64,000 nt of DNA from Zhongshania aquatica (GCF_027257955.1 NZ_JANZNQ010000001.1:1-64000), one strand, 5' to 3'; shown: positions 44,454-54,468, numbered from the stretch's first letter. Made by a program: numbers and translations. The notes: generated from the letters alone by a model not told the origin.

Positions 44454-45815
44454 ATGGATAAAATCGCTCAGCCACACGACTCAAGCCGCCAACGAGTTAA
44501 CGCACGCGTCTGGTTTGCTTTGCATGGCTGGTTTGCTATGCCCGTCTGGGGCGGTTTGTTACTAATCTGTTTGACCGGCACGCTGTGTACCATCAGTCAA
44601 GAAATTACCTGGCTTTACAACCCGCAGGTGCGCTCAAGCAGCGCAGCGGTAGATATAAGCCAGTTTGATAAGGTGGGCGCCGCCATTGCGATGCGTTATC
44701 CAGGGAGTCACCTGAGTTCCATTCATATTGAGGAGCCCTATCTAGCCTATCGGGTACGGGCGCGGCTGCCCAACGGCGACAGCAAAACGTTGTTTATCAA
44801 TCCACACACCGGCAGGATACAGGGTGAAGCGGACGGGGCAGGATTTCGTGGCTTTATGCTGGCACTGCATGGCTGGCTGATGTTTCCCTGGCAGGATGAT
44901 CACAGCCTAGGCTGGTACCTTGTAACCATTTTCTCGATACCGCTACTTGGATCTCTAATTACCGCCGTGCTGATGATCAAGCGTTTCTGGCATTTGTTTT
45001 TCCAGCCCCGTATCCGTTTTCACAAAGGACGAAGAGTGCTGTGGGGAGACCTGCACCGAGTAGCCGGCGTTTGGTCCGTATGGTTTGTGGCCGTTATTAG
45101 CTTGTCCGGTCTGTGGTTCATGCTTCAGGGAATACTGGTCCAAAATCAAGTCGACCTCTATCCCAAAGCCCCAACATTAGAGCGGCGGGATATGCCGCAA
45201 TTGGAAAACGTGCAACCTCTAGATACTCTCCCATTAAGCCAACTGATTAGTAAGGCGAAAGCAGAATTTCCCGACCTACGAGTAAGCTATATAGAAATGA
45301 CCGACCACACAGCAGGCGCAACTATCATCCGTGGCAAGCGCGGCGCCTCGCTTTTTCGAGACAACGTCAACGCGGTTTACTTGAACCCTTACTCGGGTGA
45401 GGTGATCGGCACGGATACCCCTAGCACCGTGTCTTTCCTACACGCTTCTGCAGCACTGCTGACACCACTTCATTTCGGCGACTTTGCCGGACTAGCCTCT
45501 AAGTTAGTGTGGTTCACCTTCGGCGTTATTCTTTGCGGAATTATTGGTAGCGGTTTCTATATCTGGTATCGCCGCACGCTCAAGACCACCCGTCATTACT
45601 TAACATCGACTCGTCGTAATCGAAAACGAGGAATTCAGCCGACCGCTTGGAAGGGCTTTTCTATCATAAGCTGGCTTATATTGTTGCTACCTTTGTACTT
45701 TTTGTATCGGCAGTCCTACGCATTACCCAATTCTAAACAAGCTGTCACCGAGCCACCCTCGCTTACTGAACCGCAAGCTACCATGGTCGAAAATAACACC
45801 GCACTAAAAAATTAA
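44454..45815 (+). CDS. PepSY domain, iron-regulated inner-membrane protein
   Basis: 453-aa PepSY-associated TM protein. A first membrane segment (FALHGWFAMPVWGGLLLICL, 21-40) follows a short basic N-terminus; others lie near 145-165, 205-225, 345-370 and 400-420. PepSY-like regions occur in the periplasmic loops (KVGAAIAMRYPGSHLSS and AVYLNPYSGEVIGTD). Members are usually linked to TonB siderophore systems and suspected to reduce ferric-siderophore at the inner membrane. The divergent siderophore receptor and shared Fur-like site support that role. Confidence 0.88.
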   Translation: MDKIAQPHDSSRQRVNARVWFALHGWFAMPVWGGLLLICLTGTLCTISQEITWLYNPQVRSSSAAVDISQFDKVGAAIAMRYPGSHLSSIHIEEPYLAYRVRARLPNGDSKTLFINPHTGRIQGEADGAGFRGFMLALHGWLMFPWQDDHSLGWYLVTIFSIPLLGSLITAVLMIKRFWHLFFQPRIRFHKGRRVLWGDLHRVAGVWSVWFVAVISLSGLWFMLQGILVQNQVDLYPKAPTLERRDMPQLENVQPLDTLPLSQLISKAKAEFPDLRVSYIEMTDHTAGATIIRGKRGASLFRDNVNAVYLNPYSGEVIGTDTPSTVSFLHASAALLTPLHFGDFAGLASKLVWFTFGVILCGIIGSGFYIWYRRTLKTTRHYLTSTRRNRKRGIQPTAWKGFSIISWLILLLPLYFLYRQSYALPNSKQAVTEPPSLTEPQATMVENNTALKN

Positions 45816-45889
45816 TCTTATTAAGTCTCTTGATACATAAAAAACAATACGGTATGTTTGTTGTTAATTTGTCGGTAAGGGTAGTGCCA

Positions 45890-47284
45890 ATGTTTAGGCA
45901 ACGGATGACCGTAGGAGAATTGGCGTGGCTGAAAGGAGAGACGCGCATACGTCCTCTTCACGTTGCCACATTGCTTATTTTTGAAGTCCCAGACGATCCC
46001 CCGCCGCAATACATGCGCGACATGGTCCAAAGCCTAAGAGCCTCTACGGATATCGCCGATCCATTTAATCGCAGAATACTGAATCCGTCGCTATTGCCAT
46101 TCATGCCGTTCTGGGTCAAAGATTTTGATCTGGATATGGAGTATCACATCCGCCACCAAGCATTACCTGCACCTGGTGGCGAGAGAGAATTGGGCGGATT
46201 AATTGCTCGCCTTCAGAGCAACCCCCTCGACTTTTACCGGCCATTATGGGAATTCCACATCATCGAAGGGCTGGAAGATAACCGATTCGCAATCTACTTC
46301 AAAATGCATCACGCCATCGTCGATGGCGTCTCAGGGGTGCGGATGCTTGAACGAACAATGGATCGCACCCCGGACAATCCTGATACACCGCCAATATGGG
46401 TTGAGGGTAAAAAATCAGGAAACTCCGGGCCCCAAAACCACGAACTACAAGATTCAAAGAAACCAAGTAAATCGGCCGCCCGCTTTTCAACTATCACGCA
46501 CGCTGGGAAGGGCTTGGCTAATGTGATGGCAGCGATATTAGATGAAGACGATCCCTATACGCTACCGTTCCAAGCTCCCATGTCAATATTTAACCACCGA
46601 GTCCACAGTCAACGTCGTTTCGCAACACACCTTATTGAGTTTGAACGAATTCGCAGATTGGCTAAGCTGAGTAACTGCACTGTAAATGATGTGGTATTGG
46701 CGCTGTGCAGCGGCGCGATAAGACGTTTTCTTAGTGATTTATGTAGCTTGCCAGGACGCTCACTGACCGCTGGAATCCCAGTATCTCTGAGGGCAGCGGA
46801 CGATCAAGGAAGCGGTGTTGCGGTAAGCTTCATTGTTGCCGATTTGGGAACAAATATCGCTGACCCGCTGCGACGGTTGAAGAATATTACTGATTCAACA
46901 AAACGGGCAAAACAGGCCATATCGGGAATGGATAAGTCGGCGATAGAACTGCTTAATAATGCGCTGTTATCACCCATGCTGCTGCAGGCTGCGCTCGGCT
47001 TAGAAGGAAGGACAAAACCGGGATTTAACCTGATTATCTCTAATGTCCCAGGTCCTAAAGACGTCTTATACTTCAGAGGCGCCAGGTTAGCCGCCATGTA
47101 TCCGGTTTCACAAGTTAGCCATGGGCAGGCACTAAATATCACATGCTATAGCTACGCTGGGAATATGGCGTTTGGTTTTTCTGCGTGCAGAGATACCTTA
47201 CCAAGAATGCAACGTCTGGCGGTCTATACCGGAGAGGTGCTGGAAGAACTAGAGCGGGCCGTAGATAAAGAGGCCGCGTCATGA
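45890..47284 (+). CDS. wax ester synthase / acyl-CoA:diacylglycerol acyltransferase
   Basis: Bifunctional WS/DGAT making wax esters or triacylglycerol from acyl-CoA and an alcohol or diacylglycerol. Starting at ATG 45890 it is 464 aa, the family size; TTG 45830 would add 20 aa. The active-site HHxxxDG is H140-H141-AIV-D145-G146. PLW at 118-120, and later NDVVLALCSGAIRRFL and GFNLIISNVPGP, are also typical. The gene overlaps the following esterase by 4 bp (ATGA), a strong sign of coupling. It is unlike the second WS/DGAT (55183-56565) over most of its length, so the two are separate paralogues. Confidence 0.93.
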   Translation: MFRQRMTVGELAWLKGETRIRPLHVATLLIFEVPDDPPPQYMRDMVQSLRASTDIADPFNRRILNPSLLPFMPFWVKDFDLDMEYHIRHQALPAPGGERELGGLIARLQSNPLDFYRPLWEFHIIEGLEDNRFAIYFKMHHAIVDGVSGVRMLERTMDRTPDNPDTPPIWVEGKKSGNSGPQNHELQDSKKPSKSAARFSTITHAGKGLANVMAAILDEDDPYTLPFQAPMSIFNHRVHSQRRFATHLIEFERIRRLAKLSNCTVNDVVLALCSGAIRRFLSDLCSLPGRSLTAGIPVSLRAADDQGSGVAVSFIVADLGTNIADPLRRLKNITDSTKRAKQAISGMDKSAIELLNNALLSPMLLQAALGLEGRTKPGFNLIISNVPGPKDVLYFRGARLAAMYPVSQVSHGQALNITCYSYAGNMAFGFSACRDTLPRMQRLAVYTGEVLEELERAVDKEAAS

Positions 47285-48009
47285 CAAGCCGAACTTGTCG
47301 TAGAACGTGGCGTAAGTTACTTAGGGACAGGCACGACGTTCCACCTAGCCTATTCTTTTCAATTAGAGAAGCATATCAGGGCTATGCGGAATTTATCACA
47401 TCCGCACCAGTTTCCGTTCTCACAAAAAAAGAACATTCAGGCGACGGTCGCCCAGTACTTGTTATTCCCGGTTTTACTGGTAGTGATTTGTACAACTACC
47501 CCCTGATTAGTTTTCTGCGACGAAAAGGCTACCACGCAAAGGGATGGAATCTAGGAAGAAATTTTGGTCACGGCTTCCTGAATATGGATAAGTTGGTCGA
47601 GCGTGTCGCCAAGCTATACCATTTCGAAGGACAGCCGGTCACACTGATCGGCCACAGCTTGGGCGGTGTCTATGCCCGTGAACTGGCAAAGCGCTGCCCC
47701 GAACACGTCAGGATGGTGATCTCGCTGGGAAGTCCGTTCGGTGAAGATAGAGATAAAGCATCTCGGTGGGATGGACTATACCAACTAGTTAAGCCCTCGG
47801 GGGCAAGCGATACAGAGGGCGAATGGTCAAAGCCGCCGCATGTTCCATGTATAGCGATTTATTCTGTTTGCGACGGGGTCGTTAATTGGCGGGTAACTCG
47901 ACAAAAAGGTGGCGATATTAGCTGCCGAAATTTTAAGGTTCGAGGCAGTCATGTCGGCTTAACAAATAATAAAAACGTATGGCGAATTATTTATAATTGC
48001 TTGCAGTAA
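47281..48009 (+). CDS. alpha/beta-hydrolase (esterase/lipase)
   Basis: 242-aa alpha/beta-hydrolase. The nucleophile elbow GHSLGG sits near residue 124-129 and the oxyanion strand reads VLVIPGFTGSDLYNYPL. A likely catalytic His is in RGSHVGL near the end, and Asp in YSVCDGVVNW. It overlaps the WS/DGAT gene by 4 bp; together they could turn over neutral lipid or recycle its acyl chains (inference). No signal peptide is seen. Confidence 0.86.
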   Translation: MTSRTCRRTWRKLLRDRHDVPPSLFFSIREAYQGYAEFITSAPVSVLTKKEHSGDGRPVLVIPGFTGSDLYNYPLISFLRRKGYHAKGWNLGRNFGHGFLNMDKLVERVAKLYHFEGQPVTLIGHSLGGVYARELAKRCPEHVRMVISLGSPFGEDRDKASRWDGLYQLVKPSGASDTEGEWSKPPHVPCIAIYSVCDGVVNWRVTRQKGGDISCRNFKVRGSHVGLTNNKNVWRIIYNCLQ

Positions 48010-48154
48010 ACTGTTCCGAAAACCTACGGCAAATTTTTGAAACCAGACTCAGTGTGCCCTCCTAGCCAGAACCGTCTTTGTAGCTTTGACCAGTCTTATC
48101 CGTTAGCAATTCTCTGAGACATCAGCATTAGAGATAAACACTTAAAAACATTCT

Positions 48155-48862
48155 TTATAGATTCAACATCTCGGCAAGCAACTCCGGTACTACTTCTCCC
48201 GCCATACCATAACGATGTTCAGCAAACGCCGACTGCACCGCAGACGGCTCTAAGTTTATTTCCATAGTATGTGCACCCGACATTGCCGCTTGACGCACAA
48301 AACCTGCGGCGGGATAGACATTGCCGGAAGTGCCAATAGCAACGAATAGATCGCAGCCTTCTAAGGCATCGTAAATCTCGTCCATTTGTAGCGGCATTTC
48401 TCCAAACCAGACAATATGCGGCCTGAGCGCACCGCGCATGCCGCAACATTCACAGCGATCATCGACGTTGATATCACCGTGTATGGGATAAATGATATCG
48501 GTATAGGCACAGCGCATTTTGAGTAATTCGCCATGCATGTGAATGATATTTTTGGAGCCAGCCCTCTCGTGGAGGTTGTCGATATTTTGAGTGACGATTA
48601 GCAATCTGTCGCCATAGGCCTCTTCGAGCTTTGCCAAGGCAATATGGGCTGCGTTGGGCTTTACCGTGTCGCTTAGTAGTTGTGTGCGGCGACCATTGTA
48701 AAAGCGCTGCACCAATTCTGGATCAGCAGCGAAGCCCTCTGGGGTAGCCACGTCTTCAACACGATGCTCTTCCCATAACCCGTCTTCGGCGCGGAAGGTT
48801 TTGATACCCGATTCCGCAGAGATACCCGCGCCGGTCAATACAACAATACGTTTGTAAGCCAT
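48155..48862 (-). CDS. cobB: NAD-dependent protein deacylase, CobB/SIR2 type
   Basis: 235-aa sirtuin. NAD-binding [20 protein letters not shown], catalytic [18 protein letters not shown] and zinc cysteines (KMRC and CECCGMRG) are all present. The Y-x2-R pair in [10 protein letters not shown] (pocket residues of the desuccinylase/deacetylase CobB and SIRT5) suggests acetyl- and succinyl-lysine removal. In this acyl-CoA-rich region it could regulate acyl-CoA synthetases, which CobB does for Acs (inference). Confidence 0.93.
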   Translation of the reverse strand: MAYKRIVVLTGAGISAESGIKTFRAEDGLWEEHRVEDVATPEGFAADPELVQRFYNGRRTQLLSDTVKPNAAHIALAKLEEAYGDRLLIVTQNIDNLHERAGSKNIIHMHGELLKMRCAYTDIIYPIHGDINVDDRCECCGMRGALRPHIVWFGEMPLQMDEIYDALEGCDLFVAIGTSGNVYPAAGFVRQAAMSGAHTMEINLEPSAVQSAFAEHRYGMAGEVVPELLAEMLNL

Positions 48863-48882
48863 CGTTATTTACTTATATTCTG

Positions 48883-49326
48883 TTAAAACCAAGGTCGCTG
48901 ACCAATCACATAGGTTTGATCAAAATCGGCGTCAGACTTAGTGATGTATAAAATAAATTCAATAAAGGCGATGATGCAGACCGCAATAGTTGGGATGCCC
49001 ACCAAGATGAATCCAAATAAAAAGCACAACAGCATAATGACACCTTGCTTGTTGTAACCAAGGTAAAACTTGTGAACACCGAGAAATCCGAAGAAGAAGG
49101 CCAATAGCGATGCTGCAATTTTTTTGGACGAAACCGTAGCAATAGTTTTATCTATATAAAGCTGTTTGGCACCGTCACCCTCTGCCACAAAATCCACTGC
49201 CAGCCCCGCGCCTGCGACACCTTCGCTTTTCCATTCAGCACCGTCAAAGCTATACCGCTTACCATCTTCACCAGCTATCACACCTTGCGATGTTGTTGAG
49301 TTAAAATCGAGAATCTTGCCTTTCAT
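48883..49326 (-). CDS. TM2 domain-containing membrane protein
   Basis: 147 aa from ATG 49326, which has GGAAGGTGGG just upstream; ATG 49350 would add 8 aa. The N-terminal part (KGKILDFNSTTSQGVIAG) resembles the small OB/cold-shock-like domain found at the front of some bacterial TM2 proteins. The TM2 motif follows: SLLAFFFGFLGVHKFYLGY with turn KQGV, then MLLCFLFGFILVGIPTIAV. The family function is unknown. It is 20 bp upstream of cobB and may share its transcript. Confidence 0.85.
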   Translation of the reverse strand: MKGKILDFNSTTSQGVIAGEDGKRYSFDGAEWKSEGVAGAGLAVDFVAEGDGAKQLYIDKTIATVSSKKIAASLLAFFFGFLGVHKFYLGYNKQGVIMLLCFLFGFILVGIPTIAVCIIAFIEFILYITKSDADFDQTYVIGQRPWF

Positions 49327-49439
49327 AAACCCACCTTCCCTAGCATTCATTTAGTTACAATCAAGAATAGCGCGGTCGCTTTTCAATAACCACAGCAAAT
49401 ATAGAAACCAATATCGGTATAAAACCCAATCTAAAGGCG

Positions 49440-49925
49440 CTATTTCTCGGATAAGTCTTTCTGCCAAAACAAGGCCTGTCCTTGTTGCGGATCAAGTTGA
49501 TAAGCCGCAAACCCACAACGCAAATAGACAGCCTGAGCGACAGCGTTGCCCTGAAGAACTTCGAGAGTTAATTTACAACATCCGCGCTGCTCGGCAAGTT
49601 TTTCTACCTCGCTCATTAAGCGTTTTCCTAAACCCCGTCCGCGATACGCTGGCAGCACAATAACATCATGAATATTTAATAGCGGCTTGCACTTGAATGT
49701 TGAAAAGCCCTGAAAGACGGTCGCTAGTGCGGCGGGGCTGTTACCATCGAATATCAAGATGGTCGCCGCATGTGGCACCTCCGCCAGGGCGTCGCATAAG
49801 GCGGACAAAACATCGTCTGACAATGGCTCGGCGCCGCCCATGGGATCGAGCGCGTAATTTGCCATTAACATCTCTATCGCAGCACGGTCTGTTGACACTT
49901 TGTAGTCTGCGAGTTTTACCTGCAT
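49440..49925 (-). CDS. GNAT family N-acetyltransferase
   Basis: 161-aa acetyltransferase. The acetyl-CoA loop VLPAYRGRGLGKRLMSEVE (R/Q-x2-G-x-G/A) is intact near 92-110, preceded by the strand HDVIVL and followed by AVYLRCGFAAYQLD at the C-terminus. The substrate is not predictable. Unlike the two broken acetyltransferase genes in this window, it is complete. Confidence 0.9.
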   Translation of the reverse strand: MQVKLADYKVSTDRAAIEMLMANYALDPMGGAEPLSDDVLSALCDALAEVPHAATILIFDGNSPAALATVFQGFSTFKCKPLLNIHDVIVLPAYRGRGLGKRLMSEVEKLAEQRGCCKLTLEVLQGNAVAQAVYLRCGFAAYQLDPQQGQALFWQKDLSEK

Positions 49926-49980
49926 AGAATATCCACAATATATCTCTGTTAATGAGCGCCAACGAGGGCGCTTACGCTAT

Positions 49981-50400
49981 TCAAAATACGATGCCTTCGG
50001 CACCCGGCCCCAGTGGCTGACCAAAGCTAAATTCGACAAAGTTTCCGTCCGGGTCACGCACACCGCAGTAATAGCCAACGGGATACTCTTCGTCGCGGGG
50101 TTCCCATACCAAAATATCATCCGCTCTGGCGCGCTGGGCAACTGCGTCGACGGCATCGCGACTTTCCATTGCAAAACCTAAATGGGAAAAATCGCCATCG
50201 CTTTGCGACCGCCCCGGACCTCCGGGCAACATCACCAGAATAAAGTCCTGCTCTCTTCCTTTCTCTGCCATCCAAATGACTTTGCCGTCGCAATGTGGTC
50301 GTTCGTGCACAATATTCATGCCTGCATAGCGCTGATAGAAATCGACGCAGGCACCCAAATCCTTAACATGCATAGCGATATGTGTCAGTGAAATTGTCAT
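49981..50400 (-). CDS. VOC (glyoxalase/bleomycin-resistance fold) protein
   Basis: 139 aa from ATG 50400 (145 aa from 50418). A single vicinal-oxygen-chelate domain pair: HIAMHVKDLGACVDFYQRYAG at the start, and YYCGVRDPDGNFVEFSFGQ near the end with the metal-ligand Glu. Candidates range from lactoylglutathione lyase-like to extradiol-type enzymes; VOC family is as far as the sequence allows. Confidence 0.86.
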   Translation of the reverse strand: MTISLTHIAMHVKDLGACVDFYQRYAGMNIVHERPHCDGKVIWMAEKGREQDFILVMLPGGPGRSQSDGDFSHLGFAMESRDAVDAVAQRARADDILVWEPRDEEYPVGYYCGVRDPDGNFVEFSFGQPLGPGAEGIVF

Positions 50401-50525
50401 AAGCCGCCCTGCTTGCATCTATTCGGTTAACGGGTGAGTAAGACGATAACAAGACTACGCCACAAGGTCGAACTTCTGGCTGGAATGCTGCATATAAGTG
50501 CCACTGACCGTCCTTTAACCCTCAG

Positions 50526-51452
50526 CTAACTCTCTGCCAAATCGTTGCTAACGCGCAGCATCACGTCTCTAAACCAGCAATGTGCAGAATCATTCTGCAA
50601 GCCATTTGGCCAAATCATCCAAATAGCAATCGGTGCAATATCAACGGGAAAGTGGAACCAGCGCACGTCAAAGGCCTTTGCATACAAGTGGTATAAGCGA
50701 GCGGGCATCACCGCGAGGAAATCCGTTGCCGCGACCACCGGCAACATGCTGGAGAAATTTTGAACCTGCGCTGCGCGTTTACGTGGAAATGCCTGCCCGC
50801 CCAATGCTTGCTCTAGCTGACTGCGCTCACGACTACGAAGCGGCAGGAACACATGCTCTTCTGACAAGTATTGATCCAAGGACAAGGTATGTCCTTTTTG
50901 ACCGGCAAAACGCGGATGAGACTTCCGTGCAACAATGACGAGCTTCTCCGCACCAATTTGCTGGGCCTGCAAGGCATCTGATTCTGGTCGGACATAATCC
51001 ACAATCAAATCAATATCCATGCGTTGTAAGCGAGTTAAGGTGTCGTTTTCTAAGGCCAGTGTTTCTAGCGATAGACCTCCGCCACTTTGTTGCAATTGCG
51101 CCATCAACGGCCCTAAGGCCAGGGACTCAAAATAGTTGTCTGCCGCCACGGTAAAATGACGCTTGGCTTGCGCAGGATCGAAGGCGTCGCCCTGCACCAA
51201 GGTCGTTCTTATTAAGGACAGCGCTTCCCGTATTGGCGGGTATATGGCGATGGCCCGCGGCGTCGGGATCATACCTTGTCTTGTTCGCACAAAAAGCTCA
51301 TCGTGAAAGGTCAGCCGCAATCGCTGCAACGCCGCGCTCATAGCGGGTTGGCTCAGGCCAATACGATCAGATGCGCGGGTGAGATTGCCATCGATCATTA
51401 GCGCGTCAAAACTGGCGAGTAAATTCAGGTCTACAGAGCGAAGATTTATCAT
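50526..51452 (-). CDS. LysR family regulator (NodD-like subgroup)
   Basis: 308 aa from the ATG near 51452; the TTG 48 bp upstream is unlikely. The start matches the subgroup beginning VDLNLLASFDALM, and the recognition helix is ASDRIGLSQPAMSAALQRLR. It is divergent from the fatty acid hydroxylase gene (gap about 100 bp), which it probably regulates. Confidence 0.9.
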   Translation of the reverse strand: MINLRSVDLNLLASFDALMIDGNLTRASDRIGLSQPAMSAALQRLRLTFHDELFVRTRQGMIPTPRAIAIYPPIREALSLIRTTLVQGDAFDPAQAKRHFTVAADNYFESLALGPLMAQLQQSGGGLSLETLALENDTLTRLQRMDIDLIVDYVRPESDALQAQQIGAEKLVIVARKSHPRFAGQKGHTLSLDQYLSEEHVFLPLRSRERSQLEQALGGQAFPRKRAAQVQNFSSMLPVVAATDFLAVMPARLYHLYAKAFDVRWFHFPVDIAPIAIWMIWPNGLQNDSAHCWFRDVMLRVSNDLAES

Positions 51453-51552
51453 AAATATCACTTTTATGGATAATGGGTATATTAAATATCTAATATACAA
51501 ATAACTCTAGTGCGCTAATCTATAATCAAAATAACAGCACGGTAAAAAAACA

Positions 51553-52413
51553 ATGGAAACCTACGTTACTCTATCTGTCATCGCCTTCATCGCCGTCGCG
51601 TCGCTATGGGAGTTTTTAGCAGGTCGCAATAGCAATGGTAAAAAAAGCAAAGAAGACTGGGGCATGGCGGTCTTAGCCTCAGTGTCACTCAGCGCCGTTC
51701 AGCGGCCTGCTCTGGTCTTCGCCACCGCGTGGTTAGGTCGCTTGATGGTGCCTCAGTTTGAGGGCGGACTAGCGTGGCTGCAGGAAGCCTATTTCTGGCC
51801 GGTATTAATCGCTTATATTCTTATTGAAGAACTTCTTCATGGCGGTGCGCACTGGTTTTCACACGCTCGCCGTATGAGCTGGAAGCCCTTACTCTACCTG
51901 CAACAACTCTTCAAAATTGGCCATAGGCCCCATCACTTTTCTGGCAGCAATGACGGTAAAGGCGAAATTACGGTTACCCAAACCTTTGTTGAACATTGGC
52001 TCTTTTGGTTCATCATGCCGAACTTCTGGTTTCAGTTTATCTGCCTGTATCTCGGCCTAACCGAAGTGTTTTTATTCGGTACGGCGTTTAAAGGCTTGTG
52101 GGCGGCGCACAACCACGTCAACTGGAATTACGATCTATACTTGCTAAACCATCGCTGGGCATGGGTGCGCAAGACTATGTACGCCTTGTGCCATGTGCTG
52201 ACCTTTCCAACACAACACCATCATCATCACGCTCGCGGCAAAAACTCGGCAAAGAATATGTGCAATCTGCTGTCAATATACGACTGGCTATTGTTCGGTA
52301 CGCTGGCCATTGAAACTCAGCGCCCCAGTCAATATGGCTGGAAGCAATCTGCCCAAGAAGAACACAGCATATGGCACCGTTACTTTGCTATTGACATGAA
52401 AAAGCTTGGCTAA
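51553..52413 (+). CDS. fatty acid hydroxylase / sterol desaturase superfamily
   Basis: 286-aa integral-membrane di-iron enzyme. The histidine clusters are all visible: HGGAHWFSH (near 97-105), HRPHH (near 130), HNHVNWN, and HHHHHARG near 226. Hydrophobic segments flank them. Members hydroxylate or desaturate lipids, sterols, carotenoids or alkyl glycerols; the substrate is unknown. The divergent LysR gene suggests regulated expression. Confidence 0.88.
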   Translation: METYVTLSVIAFIAVASLWEFLAGRNSNGKKSKEDWGMAVLASVSLSAVQRPALVFATAWLGRLMVPQFEGGLAWLQEAYFWPVLIAYILIEELLHGGAHWFSHARRMSWKPLLYLQQLFKIGHRPHHFSGSNDGKGEITVTQTFVEHWLFWFIMPNFWFQFICLYLGLTEVFLFGTAFKGLWAAHNHVNWNYDLYLLNHRWAWVRKTMYALCHVLTFPTQHHHHHARGKNSAKNMCNLLSIYDWLLFGTLAIETQRPSQYGWKQSAQEEHSIWHRYFAIDMKKLG

Positions 52414-52628
52414 CCCCCTCCAAGATCCTCTTTGCGCGCCAAACTCTGGCGCGCAGCTCAAAAAATCTTCCACATAGTGCGACAGGTCACGAAACAAGAA
52501 AGTTTAATACGGCATTCCTTAATATTCTCACTGAACACATTATAATGACCCTCGAGCTCAGCCGCCGCTCCTTAAACAATATTCCTCTGCGTACGGTTGG
52601 GCCTAAATAATGACAACGAGGCCACATC

Positions 52629-54431
52629 ATGTTTCCTGTTTCGCGCCCACTATCACAATGCATCGTGCTTATTACTCTGAGTTTGCTTGCCGCCTGCGGT
52701 GGCAGCTCCAGCTCCTCATCCTCTAGCAACACCAACAGTAGTAATCCACCTTCTAGCAATAGTGGACAGGCAGAAACCCAAACCCACTATAACCAAACTC
52801 TCGTTGGCTTTGATGACGAGACAGTCGCATTTACCGTTTACGTGCCAGAAAACCCACAGGGAAAATCGGTTCCGCTGATACTACACAGCCACGGTTTCGG
52901 TTTGTCTAGAGCGAAGAATTTTGACAACCCGGATCCTATTGAATCCTTTCTCACCAATGACGTGTCAGGTGATGTCGCCCGCCGCGCGTGGTTAGAAAAA
53001 GGGTTTTACGTGATTAGCTTTGACCAGCGGGGCTTTGGCGAAACCACGGGGAGTATCACCGTAATGGACCCCGATATTGACTGTCGCAATGTATCGCAAA
53101 TTATCGACTGGGCTGAAGAGAACCTGGTCAATCTCAGTTTTGAAAATGATGACCCGCTTATTGGCTCGGTCGGCTTATCTTACGGCGGCGGCTTTCAAAC
53201 CGTGTGCTCGAGCGTTGATAAGCGCTTTGACGCTATCGTACCCTTGGCGACGTGGAGCAACTTACCCTACAGCTTATACGCCAACAATACGCCCAAAAAT
53301 ATCTGGCTAGATATTTTATCCGTTGCCTCAATGGGGAAACTAGAACCCTATCTTACTCAGGCCATAATAGGCGCAACGACCACAGGTGAAATAGACCCCG
53401 ATACGGTAGCGCGCCTAGCTGGCCACAGTCCGCTATCTTTTTGTGAAGGTGAGCGTAGCGACGGCAGAACGCTGTCGAATGCCGACGCCCTATTTATTCA
53501 AGGCAGCAACGATGTGCTATTTAACATTAACGAGGCCGTAGAAAACTACGAATGCTGGAAGGGACAAGGCAACGAGGCGCACTTGTTTATTCAGAAAGAT
53601 GGCCATATTTTACCCGCACTGCAAACCGCTGGCCGACAAATTTTGTTTGGCACAGAAGGCACGCTGTATTGCGACGACCAGAGTTATGCAACCGACGATT
53701 TGGCGCTAAACTTTCTCGCGGACAAATTGCAAGGTACAAGCTCTGCGACCATACCCAATGTTTGCTTTAGCTTGTCAGAGGAACAAACGGGTGTCATCGC
53801 CAGTGACGTAAAACGCGGCGGCTCTCTTAACAGCGTTGTCGAAACGCAGATTATTCCCGGCGGCCTGAGCAATATTGTAGACCTGTTAACATCACTACCT
53901 CTGCAAACCGTGTTGGCGACTTTGTCATCGTTGCCAGTAGAGGCATCGAGTACCTTAATCGCAGTTTTAACAGCCGCTGCTGACCCGACGTCACTGGTCG
54001 ATTATTTAGACGATATCGTTAATTTACTACCAAGTGAGCTACTGAGTCAGCTTGTTGCCAAAGGAGTATTTATTCCCTTACAAACGATGAACAATGACGG
54101 TGTATTAGCAGGCATCCCACTTGCCATGCTGAATATTAGCGGTGGCAATGGCGACGGAAATCTTTTGTATATTGGCTTAGGAAAATTACCCGCCAATGGC
54201 GGCGACTTTGCGTTGATAAACGACCAAGTCTTGCCAATACGCGGCAGCGGCCTATTGGCCCAAGAAATGATTGGTGTTTCTGAGCCCATTGCCGCAGGAG
54301 ATACCATTGGTTTAATGGTCTATGGATTCCACCCCTACTTTACCCATGTGGCTAGTATTGTACAGCCGCCTATACCGGCTGCAATAAGCGGTACGGTTGA
54401 CCTACCCTTTATAGCAAAGACCGGAGACTAA
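52629..54431 (+). CDS. lipoprotein alpha/beta-hydrolase with extra C-terminal domain
   Basis: 600-aa exported lipoprotein: signal ending LSLLAAC with lipidated C23, then a Ser/Asn/Pro-rich linker to about 50. The hydrolase (about 55-320) shows SFDQRGFGETTG, nucleophile elbow VGLSYGGG near 185, and HILPAL near 318; it resembles X-Pro dipeptidase-like (peptidase S15-type) or CocE-like acyl hydrolases. A further 220 residues (about 380-600), with runs such as NIVDLLTSLPLQTVLATLSS, are not hydrolase and I do not recognise them. It is probably anchored in the outer membrane and acts on extracellular esters or peptides (inference). Confidence 0.85.
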   Translation: MFPVSRPLSQCIVLITLSLLAACGGSSSSSSSSNTNSSNPPSSNSGQAETQTHYNQTLVGFDDETVAFTVYVPENPQGKSVPLILHSHGFGLSRAKNFDNPDPIESFLTNDVSGDVARRAWLEKGFYVISFDQRGFGETTGSITVMDPDIDCRNVSQIIDWAEENLVNLSFENDDPLIGSVGLSYGGGFQTVCSSVDKRFDAIVPLATWSNLPYSLYANNTPKNIWLDILSVASMGKLEPYLTQAIIGATTTGEIDPDTVARLAGHSPLSFCEGERSDGRTLSNADALFIQGSNDVLFNINEAVENYECWKGQGNEAHLFIQKDGHILPALQTAGRQILFGTEGTLYCDDQSYATDDLALNFLADKLQGTSSATIPNVCFSLSEEQTGVIASDVKRGGSLNSVVETQIIPGGLSNIVDLLTSLPLQTVLATLSSLPVEASSTLIAVLTAAADPTSLVDYLDDIVNLLPSELLSQLVAKGVFIPLQTMNNDGVLAGIPLAMLNISGGNGDGNLLYIGLGKLPANGGDFALINDQVLPIRGSGLLAQEMIGVSEPIAAGDTIGLMVYGFHPYFTHVASIVQPPIPAAISGTVDLPFIAKTGD

Positions 54432-54437
54432 ACCTCG

Positions 54438-54468
54438 GCCACGAGCGATAATCACAATCGCTCGTGGC
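54438..54468. terminator. perfect hairpin between convergent genes
   Basis: A 12-bp perfect stem GCCACGAGCGAT/ATCGCTCGTGGC with a 7-nt loop lies just after the lipoprotein hydrolase stop and before the truncated-haemoglobin stop on the other strand. No T run follows, so it may act as a transcript stabiliser or Rho-aided end. Confidence 0.6.
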
